This document shows positions 46,158 through 54,399 of a stretch of 64,000 nt of DNA, piece by piece. Below the pieces are notes generated by a model. The model was not told where the DNA came from and did not search any database. It worked only from the letters and a program-made list of their open reading frames with translations. Within the stretch, counting starts at the first letter, position 1; every line of letters begins with the position of its first letter. The DNA is taken from the NCBI RefSeq assembly GCF_004000765.1, contig NZ_BILW01000015.1, positions 99,163 through 163,162 on the forward strand, read 5' to 3'. Source of the DNA: Paenibacillus chondroitinus NBRC 15376 (GTDB taxonomy: Bacteria > Bacillota > Bacilli > Paenibacillales > NBRC-103111). The translations under genes and the position numbers were made by a program.

Positions 46158-46207
46158 TAGTACTAGGTAAAGTTAGTACTATCAGAATCGCAGCTAATGC
46201 ATACAAT
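46158..46207 (+). promoter_or_regulatory. promoter with duplicated palindromic operator ahead of aas-lplT
   Basis: TAGTACTA, a perfect palindrome, occurs at 46158-46165 and 46174-46181. The second copy overlaps a weak -35 (CTATCA, 46179-46184), followed after 17 bases by TACAAT (46202-46207). The half-site TTAGTACT resembles one arm of the FapR box (TTAGTACC...). FapR represses lipid synthesis genes, and the downstream genes handle lysophospholipids, but the full FapR palindrome is not present. Confidence 0.45.
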
Positions 46208-46314
46208 GGGATTATGACCTGGTATTAAGAGAAGCCCAATAAATCAATGGATGCTTAATACGTTGTACCAAGGTTTTCTCAGATTTGCCATGTGAACGCT
46301 TAGGAGGAGTCACC

Positions 46315-48474
46315 ATGATCAAATGGTTGTTTATTGTACTGTTAAAGCTTCTGCTTCCAATCTTGCGCCCTGTTATAATAGCTAGTTTTCGCGTAAAAGT
46401 GAAGGGGATGCAGCGGCTTGATTTTACAGATAAAACAGTGCTCATACCTAACCATGTCTCATTGTTGGATGCTGTTCTGCTAGCGTTGATTCTGCCCGAG
46501 GAAGTGGCCTTTGTTGTGAATACACGAATGGCCAAACGTTTTGCTTGGCCGCTCCATTTCCGTACGCATATTCCAGTAGACCCACTCAACCCTTACTCGG
46601 TACGGAAAATGCTCAAAACGGTGCAAAGCGGTACGCCGCTTGTCATTTTTCCGGAGGGGCGGATATCGACCACAGGCAGCATGATGAAAGTGTACGGCGG
46701 CATTGGTTATATTGCATCAAGATCCCAGGCACAGATGGTGCCGATTGCGATTAACGGACTGGAGCATTCCAAATTATCGTATCTTCGTGGCAAAATGAAG
46801 CAGATTTGGTTCCCGGCTGTAACCATCACAATTGGAGAGTCTTTTCAAGTGCCTGTGAATGAAAAACTGACGAGAAGAGTTCAGAAGGAACGGGCAACAG
46901 AGTTCATCGGCAGCCGAATGCAGAGTCATTTGGTGGACAGCCGGATGAAACCGGAACTTAATTTATTTAATGAAATGTTCATAGCAGCCAAACAGCATGG
47001 CTTTTCCAAAATCATCTGTGAAGACATCCTGTCGGACACGTCGATAAGCTATCGCAAGCTGCTGTTAAGCACCTATACGATGGCTGAGCGATTGAGTGAG
47101 CTGCTTGGTAACCAGAAGCGAACTGCTGTCCTATTGCCGAATGCGACGGCGCATGTCGTGACTTTATTTTCCTTATTCCGATTAGGCATTACACCGGCGA
47201 TTCTGAATTATACGGCAGGAAAGCACGCCATGCTGGATGCTTGTGAAACCGTTTCGGCAAAGACGATTATTACGTCTCGGGCTTTTATCGAGAAGGCGGG
47301 GTTATCCGATTTTATCAACAGTGCCAGTGAAGTTTACTCGGTTATCTATCTTGAAGATGTTAGAGAGAGTATCACTTTTCAACATAAATGGGTAGGAATT
47401 CGTAATCTCTTGATGAAAGTGCAAGGTCCTGTCGGAGATGGGGAGAATGAGGTCGTTCTCTTCACATCCGGGAGTGAAAGCAAACCGAAGGGGGTTGTGC
47501 TGACGCACCGCAATATTTTTGCTAATCTTCAGCAGGCCAAAGCTGTGATTGCTTTCAATGCGGCGGATATCCTTCTCGGAGCGATGCCCATGTTTCATTC
47601 TTTCGGCTTAACAGCAGGGACGATGCTGCCGGTACTTTCGGGCATGAAAGTGGTCATGTACCCCAATCCACTGCATTATAAAGTCATTCCAGAGATTGTG
47701 TACGATCGCAATATTACCATTTTGTTCGGTACGTCAACGTTTCTATCGGCTTACGCGAGAACGGCACATGCTTATGATTTTGCCTATGCGTTAAAATATG
47801 TCGTGGCTGGCGCCGAGAAGCTGAAAGAGGAAGTCCGTCAAACCTGGATCGATAAATTCGGCATTCGAATTATGGAAGGTTACGGCACGACGGAGACAGC
47901 GCCTGTCATTTCGCTTAATACGCCTATGCATGTTAAAAAAGGAACCGTAGGCCGTGTGCTGCCAGGTATTCAGGTTCGAATCGAGAAAGTGGATGGCATC
48001 AAGCTTGGCGGTAATTTGCTTGTCAAAGGTCCTAATGTGATGAAAGGATATTTGATTCATGGACAGGGCTTTGTCCCTTGCCCGGAATGGTACAGCTGCG
48101 GCGATATTGTGCAAATCGATGATGAAGGCTACCTGTCGATTCAAGGGAGGATGCAGTCCTTTGCCAAGATTGGCGGGGAAAAAGTGTCGCTGCCAATGGT
48201 CGAAGAACTCGTGATGCCAAGCTTGCCGCATCAAGCCGTGTGCGCAGCCGTCGCAGTTCCGGATGCTCGAAAGGGAGAACGGATTGTGGTGTACCACAAT
48301 AGCCCGGACATGCACCTGCAGTCTCTTAAAGAATGGATGAAACAGAAAGGGCATCCGGGGATTTATATGCCTTCGGAGCTGCGATATGTAGAGAAATTGC
48401 CGCTTCTGGGCAGTGGGAAAGTAGACTATGTAACCATTAAGCGAATTGCGCTAGAGGAGCATCATGCATCCTGA
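46315..48474 (+). CDS. aas: Aas-like acyl-ACP synthetase/2-acylglycerophospholipid acyltransferase
   Basis: A 719-residue two-domain protein. The N-terminal acyltransferase (residues ~1-200) has the catalytic NHVSLLD at 46-52 and FPEGR at 112-116; the C-terminal AMP-forming acyl-activating domain has the ATP motif TSGSESKPKG near 384 and MEGYGTTETAPV. In Gram-negative bacteria Aas re-acylates lysophospholipids imported by LplT, and an lplT-like gene follows directly. AGGAGG is 7 bases before the ATG. Confidence 0.9.
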   Translation: MIKWLFIVLLKLLLPILRPVIIASFRVKVKGMQRLDFTDKTVLIPNHVSLLDAVLLALILPEEVAFVVNTRMAKRFAWPLHFRTHIPVDPLNPYSVRKMLKTVQSGTPLVIFPEGRISTTGSMMKVYGGIGYIASRSQAQMVPIAINGLEHSKLSYLRGKMKQIWFPAVTITIGESFQVPVNEKLTRRVQKERATEFIGSRMQSHLVDSRMKPELNLFNEMFIAAKQHGFSKIICEDILSDTSISYRKLLLSTYTMAERLSELLGNQKRTAVLLPNATAHVVTLFSLFRLGITPAILNYTAGKHAMLDACETVSAKTIITSRAFIEKAGLSDFINSASEVYSVIYLEDVRESITFQHKWVGIRNLLMKVQGPVGDGENEVVLFTSGSESKPKGVVLTHRNIFANLQQAKAVIAFNAADILLGAMPMFHSFGLTAGTMLPVLSGMKVVMYPNPLHYKVIPEIVYDRNITILFGTSTFLSAYARTAHAYDFAYALKYVVAGAEKLKEEVRQTWIDKFGIRIMEGYGTTETAPVISLNTPMHVKKGTVGRVLPGIQVRIEKVDGIKLGGNLLVKGPNVMKGYLIHGQGFVPCPEWYSCGDIVQIDDEGYLSIQGRMQSFAKIGGEKVSLPMVEELVMPSLPHQAVCAAVAVPDARKGERIVVYHNSPDMHLQSLKEWMKQKGHPGIYMPSELRYVEKLPLLGSGKVDYVTIKRIALEEHHAS

Positions 48475-48489
48475 GGGAGAGAAAATGAT

Positions 48490-49659
48490 ATGAAAATGAA
48501 ACCGCTTCAGACACTCAATTTGACCCAGTTTCTTTCCGCTTTTGCCGATAATATGATTCTCTTCATTACGTTGGCGATTATTAAGCAGAATGCTTTTCCG
48601 GACTATTACATCGGTGTTGTTCAAGCTTCTTTTCTAGTTGCCTTCGTCGTTTTGGCGCCTTTTGTCGGTGCGATAGCTGATAAGCACTCCAAATCCCGCG
48701 TACTTCTTGTTGGAAATGCCATCAAAAGTTTCGGTATTATCGCGATGTTCCTTCATGTGGATCCGGCTGTCAGTTATGGGATCGTCGGCATCGGCGCCGC
48801 GGTGTATTCACCGGCCAAATACGGTATTTTGCCTGCGCTTACCCATTCCGATCATGAGCTGCTTAGGGCTAATGCGCGCATGGAAGGGTATACGATCATG
48901 GCCATTTTGCTGGGATCTGTTTGCGGTGGCATTTTGGCGAAAATGTCGCTATCAGGTTCGATGATCGCCTGCCTAGCCCTGTATTTGTTATCTTTGCAAC
49001 TGACGCTGCAAATGCCGAAGATGCAAGGTGATAGGACGATCCGCTATGGCAAGGCAGCGAGAACGTTCGTTTCCGACATGAGCTTCTTGTTAAAAGACCG
49101 CGCTACCCGTTTCTCCCTTGTCGGCACGGGCTCGTTCTGGATGACGTCCTCGGTCGTCCGATTGGCGATTATAGCATGGGTACCTGCTCACCTCGGTATC
49201 CAGTCCGTAGATCAAATTTCTATGCTTGTCGCTGTAACCGGCGTAGGGATTATGATTGGGGCGCTGATGACACCGAAGCTGGTCCCGGCAAGGCGTTATT
49301 ATAATTCGTTTATATTCGGCATTCTCATGATCATCTGCATCTTGCTGTTCCCGCTAATCAGCAATTTGTATCTAACAATAGGGCTCCTTCTACTTGTAGG
49401 CTTCAGCGGCGGAGTGTTTATTGTACCTATGAATGCCGTGCTGCAAGATCGAGGTCAGGGAATGATAGGCTCAGGGAAAACGATAGCGGTTCAAAATTTC
49501 CTGGAAAATGCGATGATGCTTGCCGGAGTCGGTCTCTATACGCAAATTTCCAAGGATGGGCTTTCACCGGACCTGTCCATTACAGGGATTGCGTGCATCC
49601 TTGCCGGTTTTGTCGTGTATTTGATTGTACAGCGTGAGCGTTTGAAACTTTCCCTTTAA
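48490..49659 (+). CDS. lplT: LplT-like MFS lysophospholipid flippase
   Basis: A 389-residue major facilitator with twelve predicted helices, starting LNLTQFLSAFADNMILF, with the loop motif GAIADKHSKSRVLLVGNAIK and YSPAKYGILPAL typical of LplT. In E. coli LplT flips lysophosphatidylethanolamine inward for Aas. The 15-base gap to aas and the shared reading direction support a two-gene salvage operon. Confidence 0.87.
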   Translation: MKMKPLQTLNLTQFLSAFADNMILFITLAIIKQNAFPDYYIGVVQASFLVAFVVLAPFVGAIADKHSKSRVLLVGNAIKSFGIIAMFLHVDPAVSYGIVGIGAAVYSPAKYGILPALTHSDHELLRANARMEGYTIMAILLGSVCGGILAKMSLSGSMIACLALYLLSLQLTLQMPKMQGDRTIRYGKAARTFVSDMSFLLKDRATRFSLVGTGSFWMTSSVVRLAIIAWVPAHLGIQSVDQISMLVAVTGVGIMIGALMTPKLVPARRYYNSFIFGILMIICILLFPLISNLYLTIGLLLLVGFSGGVFIVPMNAVLQDRGQGMIGSGKTIAVQNFLENAMMLAGVGLYTQISKDGLSPDLSITGIACILAGFVVYLIVQRERLKLSL

Positions 49660-49699
49660 CAAATAACGGTGATCGTGAACGGTTCCAATAGATTTAGTA

Positions 49700-49890
49700 A
49701 GCGAATGTTCTGGATAAAAGTTGGCGAGCTCTTTGGCTTCGCCATCTTTTTGCGTGATTTTAGCCACATAGGGAATTTGGTTCTGCCCCAGATAGGATTC
49801 AATCTCCTTCCAGATGTTAGCTCCTCTGCCATTGGCTGAAAGCGGATTCACAATAACGCCTATTGACTGTATGGGAAATATCCCCGATCC
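49700..49890 (-). pseudogene. remnant of a diacylglycerol kinase-family gene
   Basis: On the minus strand an open frame reads SIGVIVNPLSANGRGANIW and then KEIESYLGQNQIPYVAKITQ, which is the conserved start of DagK/YegS-type lipid kinases (NPxSGxG loop). Similarity stops after about 60 residues, around ELANFYPE; the GDGT nucleotide site and the rest of the enzyme are missing, and there is no good start codon or ribosome binding site. It lies downstream of lplT and is probably a truncated remnant of another lipid gene. Confidence 0.6.
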
Positions 49891-50074
49891 GCAGCTGGAA
49901 TAGTAGTAAATTACTAGGATAAAAGTTCTATAGCTGCACGTTTTTTGACGAATTTTATCTTTACATAATGTTAACTTGTTTGTAAAATAAACCATAGGTA
50001 AATTAATCATTTATGTGTAAGGTAATCTAACATTTGTTAGAGGGTTATCTGCATGTCGGGAGGAGAACAGGACT

Positions 50075-51847
50075 TTGAAATTCAACATGAGTTTGAATGT
50101 GAATCAACAAAAGAAGGCAAGAAATGTGAAAGTCAACCTGTCCGTCCTTCGCAACCTTAAACTGCGTTACAAACTGCTCTTCATGAATGCTATTGCTATT
50201 TTATTCCTGCTTATTGTAGGTATTACGGGTTATTACTTCATGGATAAGATGTCTAGTAATTCTACTAGAATGTACGAGGAAAGTCTGTTATCTGTGAAAT
50301 GGATTAATCAGCTAAAAACGAACTTCAATGAAACCGAATCAAATTTGCTCGAAATGATGTTATCCGTAGATGTGAAATATAAAGGTAAGCTGAAGGCCAA
50401 ACTTGATGAAAACAGCGCGATGAATCAGGAGCTGGTTACGAAGCTGTCAGGTATCCGGTTGACGGAAGAAGAGGCGGCTGCTTTCAAGGACTTTGAAGAA
50501 TTGAATAAGAAATATCGTGAAATCGTTACGATGACGATCGATCATGCCACCAAAAATAATCAAGTGGCTTACCAAGTTTATAATAATGAAGTGTCTCCGC
50601 ATGGTGATAAAACGATTGTGGCACTCGATAAATTGGTGCAGCTTAAAGAGACCGCGGCTGAAAATTTCCAAAAAACGAGCAGCAACGACTCTAGAACCTC
50701 CCACTGGTTCATCATTCTTACGATTGTTATTGCTATTGTTATTATGACGGTGAACGCAATGGCATTAAATATGATTATTACGACTCCGATTCGTAGATTG
50801 CAGGAGCATATGGAGAAAGCCGCTGGTGGAGATCTCTCTGTCAAAGGAGACTATCCTTACGAGGATGAAGTCGGTAAACTGACCGGTTCCTTTAATGAAA
50901 TGACAGGAAGCCTACGCAGCTTGGTGTCCCAAATCGCTGATAATGCGCTGACCCTTTCGGCAAGCTCTGAAGAGCTGCTTGCCAGCTCGGAGCAAAGTTC
51001 GCAAGCTGCCAAGCAGGTCGCGTCTTCGAGTCAGCAGCTTTCGGAGGATTTCGAGAAGCAGTTTGCGGGTGTGAATCAGGCGAATGAAGCTGTGCAGCAA
51101 ATGCTTACGAGTACGAAGCTGATTGATGAATCAGCGCAAGAAGTAGCCAGACTTGTTGGACAGGCTACGGCTGCCGCGCAAAACGGTAAACGTTCTGTCG
51201 TATCGATCGCAGGCCAGATGGGCGAGATTTCGGAAGCCGTGCAAGAAGTAAATGGCGTCATTGAAGCCTTAGGGAAAAATGCTCACAAAATTGGCGAGAT
51301 TGTCAATGTCATCAATGAAATTTCCACGCAAACCAATTTGCTCTCTCTGAACGCGGCGATTGAAGCTGCGCGTGCGGGTGAAGCGGGCCGCGGGTTCGCG
51401 GTTGTTGCTGGTGAAGTGCGCAAGCTGGCGGAGCAATCTGCTTCATCAGCACGCAACATTACGCATCTGGTCTCGACGATTCAGAGACAGATCAACCACG
51501 CGGTGAGCTCCATGCAAGATGGAGCAGGCAAAGTGCAGGCCGGATTAACGATTTCCGGTGAGGCGCAAGAGTCGTTCATTCACATCGAAACTTCCGTTGA
51601 CGAAGTCAACGCGAAGGTGGAGAATGTGAATCAGAACATTCACCAGCTGGTGGATGCGAATGTGCGCATCGAGCAGGTGATGGGCATTGTCAGCACCGTT
51701 TCGGAAACGGGCATCTCCGTCAGCCAGGAGACATCCGCTGCCAGCCAGCAGCAGATGTCCACGACCGAGGAGATCGAGAATTCCGCTAAGTCACTGGCGG
51801 GACTAGCTGAGGAGCTGCAAATTTCGCTGCAGAAATTTACGGTGTAG
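50075..51847 (+). CDS. methyl-accepting chemotaxis protein with 4HB sensor
   Basis: A 590-residue chemoreceptor. After a ~30-residue basic lead, TM1 ([21 protein letters not shown]) is followed by a ~150-residue four-helix-bundle sensor (4HB_MCP-like, [21 protein letters not shown]), TM2 near 212-232, HAMP ([21 protein letters not shown]) and the signalling domain with tip [21 protein letters not shown]. The ligand is unknown. The start is TTG, 9 bases after GGGAGGAG. Confidence 0.93.
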   Translation: MKFNMSLNVNQQKKARNVKVNLSVLRNLKLRYKLLFMNAIAILFLLIVGITGYYFMDKMSSNSTRMYEESLLSVKWINQLKTNFNETESNLLEMMLSVDVKYKGKLKAKLDENSAMNQELVTKLSGIRLTEEEAAAFKDFEELNKKYREIVTMTIDHATKNNQVAYQVYNNEVSPHGDKTIVALDKLVQLKETAAENFQKTSSNDSRTSHWFIILTIVIAIVIMTVNAMALNMIITTPIRRLQEHMEKAAGGDLSVKGDYPYEDEVGKLTGSFNEMTGSLRSLVSQIADNALTLSASSEELLASSEQSSQAAKQVASSSQQLSEDFEKQFAGVNQANEAVQQMLTSTKLIDESAQEVARLVGQATAAAQNGKRSVVSIAGQMGEISEAVQEVNGVIEALGKNAHKIGEIVNVINEISTQTNLLSLNAAIEAARAGEAGRGFAVVAGEVRKLAEQSASSARNITHLVSTIQRQINHAVSSMQDGAGKVQAGLTISGEAQESFIHIETSVDEVNAKVENVNQNIHQLVDANVRIEQVMGIVSTVSETGISVSQETSAASQQQMSTTEEIENSAKSLAGLAEELQISLQKFTV

Positions 51848-51853
51848 TTTTGG

Positions 51854-51879
51854 ACCGCGGGCTTAGGCTCGCGGTTTTT
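51854..51879 (+). terminator. terminator after the second chemoreceptor gene
   Basis: ACCGCG and CGCGGT stem around GGCTTAGGCT (itself GGCTTAGGCT-like), followed by TTTTA. Confidence 0.65.
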
Positions 51880-51900
51880 ATGTTACTTGGGGCGTGGATT

Positions 51901-52324
51901 ACTGCACCCGAGAGAGCCAAAAAAGCCGTCTCCGGAGGCGTAGCGGAGGAAAAGGAGATCGAGCCGTCCGAAATGGCCTCCTCAGCAGTGCAAGGCAGTC
52001 GTCGGTGCTCCCACTGCGGTCGAGAGAGCTGAAAGGGCCGTCTCCGGAGGCGGAGCGGAAGAAAAGGAGATCGAGCCGTCTGAAAAGGCCGCCTCAGCAG
52101 TGCAAGGCAGTCGTCGGTGCGTCCACTGCGCCCGAGAAAGCCAAAAAGGCCGTCTCCGGAGGCGGAGCGGAGGAAAAGGAGATCGAGCCGTCCGAAAAGG
52201 CCGCCTCAGCAGTGCAAGGCAGTCGTCGGTACTCCCACTGCGCCCGAGAAAGCCAAAAAGGCTGTCTCCGGAGGCGTAGCGGAGTAAAAGGAGATCGAGC
52301 CGTCTGAAAAGGCCGCCTCAGCAG
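51901..52324. repeat. 112-bp tandem repeat array, 3.8 copies
   Basis: Direct repeats begin at 51901, 52013, 52125 and 52237, each starting ACTGC; the fourth is cut after 88 bases. Copies differ at scattered positions (for example GGCGTAGCGG against GGCGGAGCGG, and GTCCG against GTCTG). Because 112 is not a multiple of three, the frame changes from copy to copy, so ORFs across it are not believable. Each unit contains short dyads (CTCCGGAG; GGCCG/CGGCC-like arms). It fills the gap between the chemoreceptor terminator and the end of the leftward nuclease gene. Confidence 0.9.
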
Positions 52325-52345
52325 AAATTTTCGCTCCTGCAGGGT

Positions 52346-53035
52346 TTAGTGGTTGTTTTTCTCCCAAATTGCTTGTGCTTGTTCATGCAAATTGTAACCG
52401 CGAATACACTTTCGCCCACTGCCGGCAGGCTTAAGTAACGATTTATCTGTCATTGCTTTTAGTACTTGATAGGATTTACGTGAACCAACGTCCAGCAAAG
52501 CCGATACATCGTTTGGCTTTATAGCTCTGTCAATGTTGAGTGCAAAACGAATGACTTCCTTCTCCACGCAATTCAATTTCACATTTGTTGAAGCATCGCG
52601 GCCCAGAAAGCGTCCCATGAATTGCTGCAGGATTTGTTCACACATGCGGGGGCGGTCTTTGACATCATCATAGGAAAAGCGGAGGATTTTCCAACCGTCT
52701 ATGACGAGATGATTTTGGCGGATCCATTGGTCGGAGAATTGGGTGCGGCTCATTTGGGAGGCGTGAGGTCCGTATCCATCAATTTCAATGGCTAGCTTCA
52801 GGGAGTGCCGCATAAAAGAAAAGTCGAGAAAGCGGGTCCCATCCCGAAAGTCTTTCACCTCGTACTCAGGGTGCAAATCCGTGAAGCCGCCGAAGGCTGG
52901 CCACCAAACCTGCCGAAGAAATAATTGTTCAGCGTGGCCATGGCCCTCTTTGAGTCTGCGATGACGTTCTCCTTCCCTTTTAGCAAGATGCTTAGTAAGA
53001 AAATTCTCTAATGCAATGCGAAATTGCTCATCCAT
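52346..53035 (-). CDS. DUF559/Vsr-like PD-(D/E)XK nuclease with C-terminal winged helix
   Basis: A 229-residue protein. The central region has RFLDFSFMRHSLKLAIEIDGYG, i.e. the acidic D...ExDxxx pattern of DUF559/Vsr-type endonuclease folds, followed by QFSDQWIRQNHLVIDGWKILRFSYDDV, also typical of that group. The C-terminal ~70 residues (IKPNDVSALLDVGSRKSYQVLKAMTDKSLLKP) look like a winged helix. DNA binding and cleavage are inferred. The internal ATG giving MDEQFRIAL is used because GGAGTG precedes it. A terminator lies just upstream of the start. Confidence 0.7.
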   Translation of the reverse strand: MDEQFRIALENFLTKHLAKREGERHRRLKEGHGHAEQLFLRQVWWPAFGGFTDLHPEYEVKDFRDGTRFLDFSFMRHSLKLAIEIDGYGPHASQMSRTQFSDQWIRQNHLVIDGWKILRFSYDDVKDRPRMCEQILQQFMGRFLGRDASTNVKLNCVEKEVIRFALNIDRAIKPNDVSALLDVGSRKSYQVLKAMTDKSLLKPAGSGRKCIRGYNLHEQAQAIWEKNNH

Positions 53036-53063
53036 GTTAATACACTCCATTTCATATATGAAT

Positions 53064-53118
53064 AAAAAAAGCCGCCTCTCTGGATTCAGCAGTCCATGCT
53101 GGATCTAGAAAAGCGGCG
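53064..53118 (-). terminator. minus-strand terminator just upstream of the DUF559-type gene
   Basis: On the minus strand GCCGC ... GCGGC arms, strengthened by CTAGATCCAGCA / TGCTGAATCCAGAG, are followed by TTTTTTT. It ends about 29 bases before the start codon of the nuclease gene, in the position of an attenuator or of the end of an upstream transcript. Confidence 0.6.
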
Positions 53119-53184
53119 TGTGCTTCACAACCGATTGAAATTATTTTGCATTATAGCATAACTAGTTTACTGTGGATAGTCCTG

Positions 53185-53213
53185 TTGACACGTTCATAAC
53201 TTTCGTGTATATT
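53185..53213 (+). promoter_or_regulatory. strong sigma-A promoter in the nuclease-SMR gap
   Basis: TTGACA, exactly 17 bases, TATATT. Transcription would start near 53220 and could run to the terminator at 53576-53614. Confidence 0.7.
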
Positions 53214-53378
53214 AAATAGATTGATTGAAATGAACCATATAAACACTTTAGACCAAACCTCATTTACCCCCATACGGACGATTAGCGAGTAGAAAGTAAC
53301 CCCCTCTCCTTGTTTGTTTTTCTCCCAATGACGCAGTAAATTCAGCTCATGTTATGGTAAACCCGAGGCAGTGTCATC

Positions 53379-53591
53379 GTGTTTCGGCAGCAGGTGTTTG
53401 TAAAGCAATTCGCACTGGCGCGGTCATTGGAGCCGCAAGGATGGAAGAGAGGTAGGGCTTTCATTGTTTTGATTCCAACACATGAAATTTGCATTTTCAT
53501 AGAGATCAATATTCGCAATTCGTTAGAAGAGTCTATCACACGTAGTGAGCAGCCTTCATCCATTGCGCTAATAGAACCGTTCTTGCCCTGA
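53379..53591 (+). CDS. possible small protein, 70 aa
   Basis: A GTG-initiated ORF (MFRQQVFVKQFALARSLEPQ...) with a weak GAGG about 10 bases upstream. It contains a hydrophobic strand FIVLIPTHEICIFIEINI and ends IALIEPFLP, with its stop inside the left arm of a strong terminator. I recognise no family. It could equally be non-coding sequence inside a regulatory transcript, because the ~150-base leader before it is CU-rich and the start is weak. Confidence 0.35.
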   Translation: MFRQQVFVKQFALARSLEPQGWKRGRAFIVLIPTHEICIFIEINIRNSLEESITRSEQPSSIALIEPFLP

Positions 53592-53614
53592 TTACAGGGC
53601 GGGGGCGGTTTTTT
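53576..53614 (+). terminator. strong terminator of the 53.2-kb transcript
   Basis: Fifteen continuous base pairs including G-U pairs (ACCGTTCTTGCCCTG with CAGGGCGGGGGCGGT) closed by ATTA, then TTTTTT. Confidence 0.85.
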
Positions 53615-53653
53615 CATTGACAGGTCTGGGCTCCTGGGGTCTCTCCTTGTCCT

Positions 53654-53830
53654 GGAGAACTACAGGGCGCTATTTCGTCGAAATAGACCTTTTTTCGAAT
53701 GGAGGGGAACTGTGGGCCACTATTTGTCTGTTTTCTTAGTGAAAACCGGATGAGGCGGCCAAATAAAGCCCTGTAGTTCCGCTTGAACATGGAAACGGGC
53801 TGTATTTGCAAGATAGCGGCCTGTAGTTCC
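53654..53830. repeat. second intergenic repeat cluster, four copies in head-to-head pairs
   Basis: Motif GGAACTACAGGGCgCTATTT occurs forward at about 53654-53675 and 53704-53725 and inverted at about 53761-53780 and 53810-53830. The layout, spacing and the shared GCTATTT end mirror the cluster near 11.2 kb although the core sequence differs. No ORF or promoter is evident from here to 53977. Confidence 0.65.
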
Positions 53831-53977
53831 TCAAAGTTTCGCATCAACAACGATTATACCATGCCATTTTTTATTGTTCCTTCTGTCATTCCCGGACAAC
53901 TTCAAGCCGAACGAACTGGTGAAACGCCTTCCATTCCTTTACAATGAGAGCAATAAGATCAGTAGAGGATGGATGAA

Positions 53978-54394
53978 ATGATTTGGAATATGAATTGGAC
54001 ATTTCTGCTGCTCGCTATCCTGTTTGAAACGATTGGCACGACGGCAATGAAAATGTCATCGGGTTTCACAAGGATTGGTCCGGCAGTTGTGATGGGGATT
54101 TGCTACATCATATGTTTCACGTTTTTTACGCTGGCTTTGAAGCAGCTGGAGGTTTCTTTGGCCTATGCCATTTGGTCCGGGGTAGGGACGGCACTGATAA
54201 CGATCATCGGCATTTGGTGGTTCAACGAGTCTGTCTCCACGCTGAAGGTGATTTCCATTGTTCTCATTATTTTAGGCGTCATCGGGCTGCATATAAGTGG
54301 CGGAGACGAAGTCCAGACGCAATCGCAAGCGCAAGCGAAAGCGCAATCCAGCAATCCCCAAGAGCAATCCGCGGCTACATTAAATAAGGAGTGA
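53978..54394 (+). CDS. small multidrug resistance (SMR) family transporter
   Basis: A 138-residue membrane protein with four helices. The first helix carries the essential glutamate in AILFETIGTTAMKMS (Glu17), and SLAYAIWSGVGTALIT and the WWFNESVSTLK loop are typical of the EmrE/QacC branch. A ~27-residue polar tail rich in Gln, Ala and Ser follows helix 4 (ISGGDEVQTQSQAQAKAQ...), which is longer than in most SMR proteins. TAGAGG is 9 bases upstream of the chosen ATG. Its stop overlaps the ribosome binding site of the OsmC gene. Confidence 0.88.
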   Translation: MIWNMNWTFLLLAILFETIGTTAMKMSSGFTRIGPAVVMGICYIICFTFFTLALKQLEVSLAYAIWSGVGTALITIIGIWWFNESVSTLKVISIVLIILGVIGLHISGGDEVQTQSQAQAKAQSSNPQEQSAATLNKE

Positions 54395-54399
54395 TACCG

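Noticed and set aside
49891..50010. Upstream extension of the DagK-like remnant as a full gene starting at 50010
   Set aside because: The added residues are a non-conserved, low-quality translation of AT-rich intergenic sequence with no ribosome binding site.
51850..52032. 60-codon frame at the start of the repeat array
   Set aside because: It begins in the chemoreceptor terminator and enters the repeats; the similar peptide in copy 3 only reflects repetition of DNA.
51894..52307. 137-codon frame across the 112-bp repeats
   Set aside because: The period is not a multiple of three, so each copy is read in a different frame; this is not a repeat protein.
51901..52324. CRISPR array
   Set aside because: Units are contiguous 112-bp direct repeats without spacers, and no cas gene is nearby.
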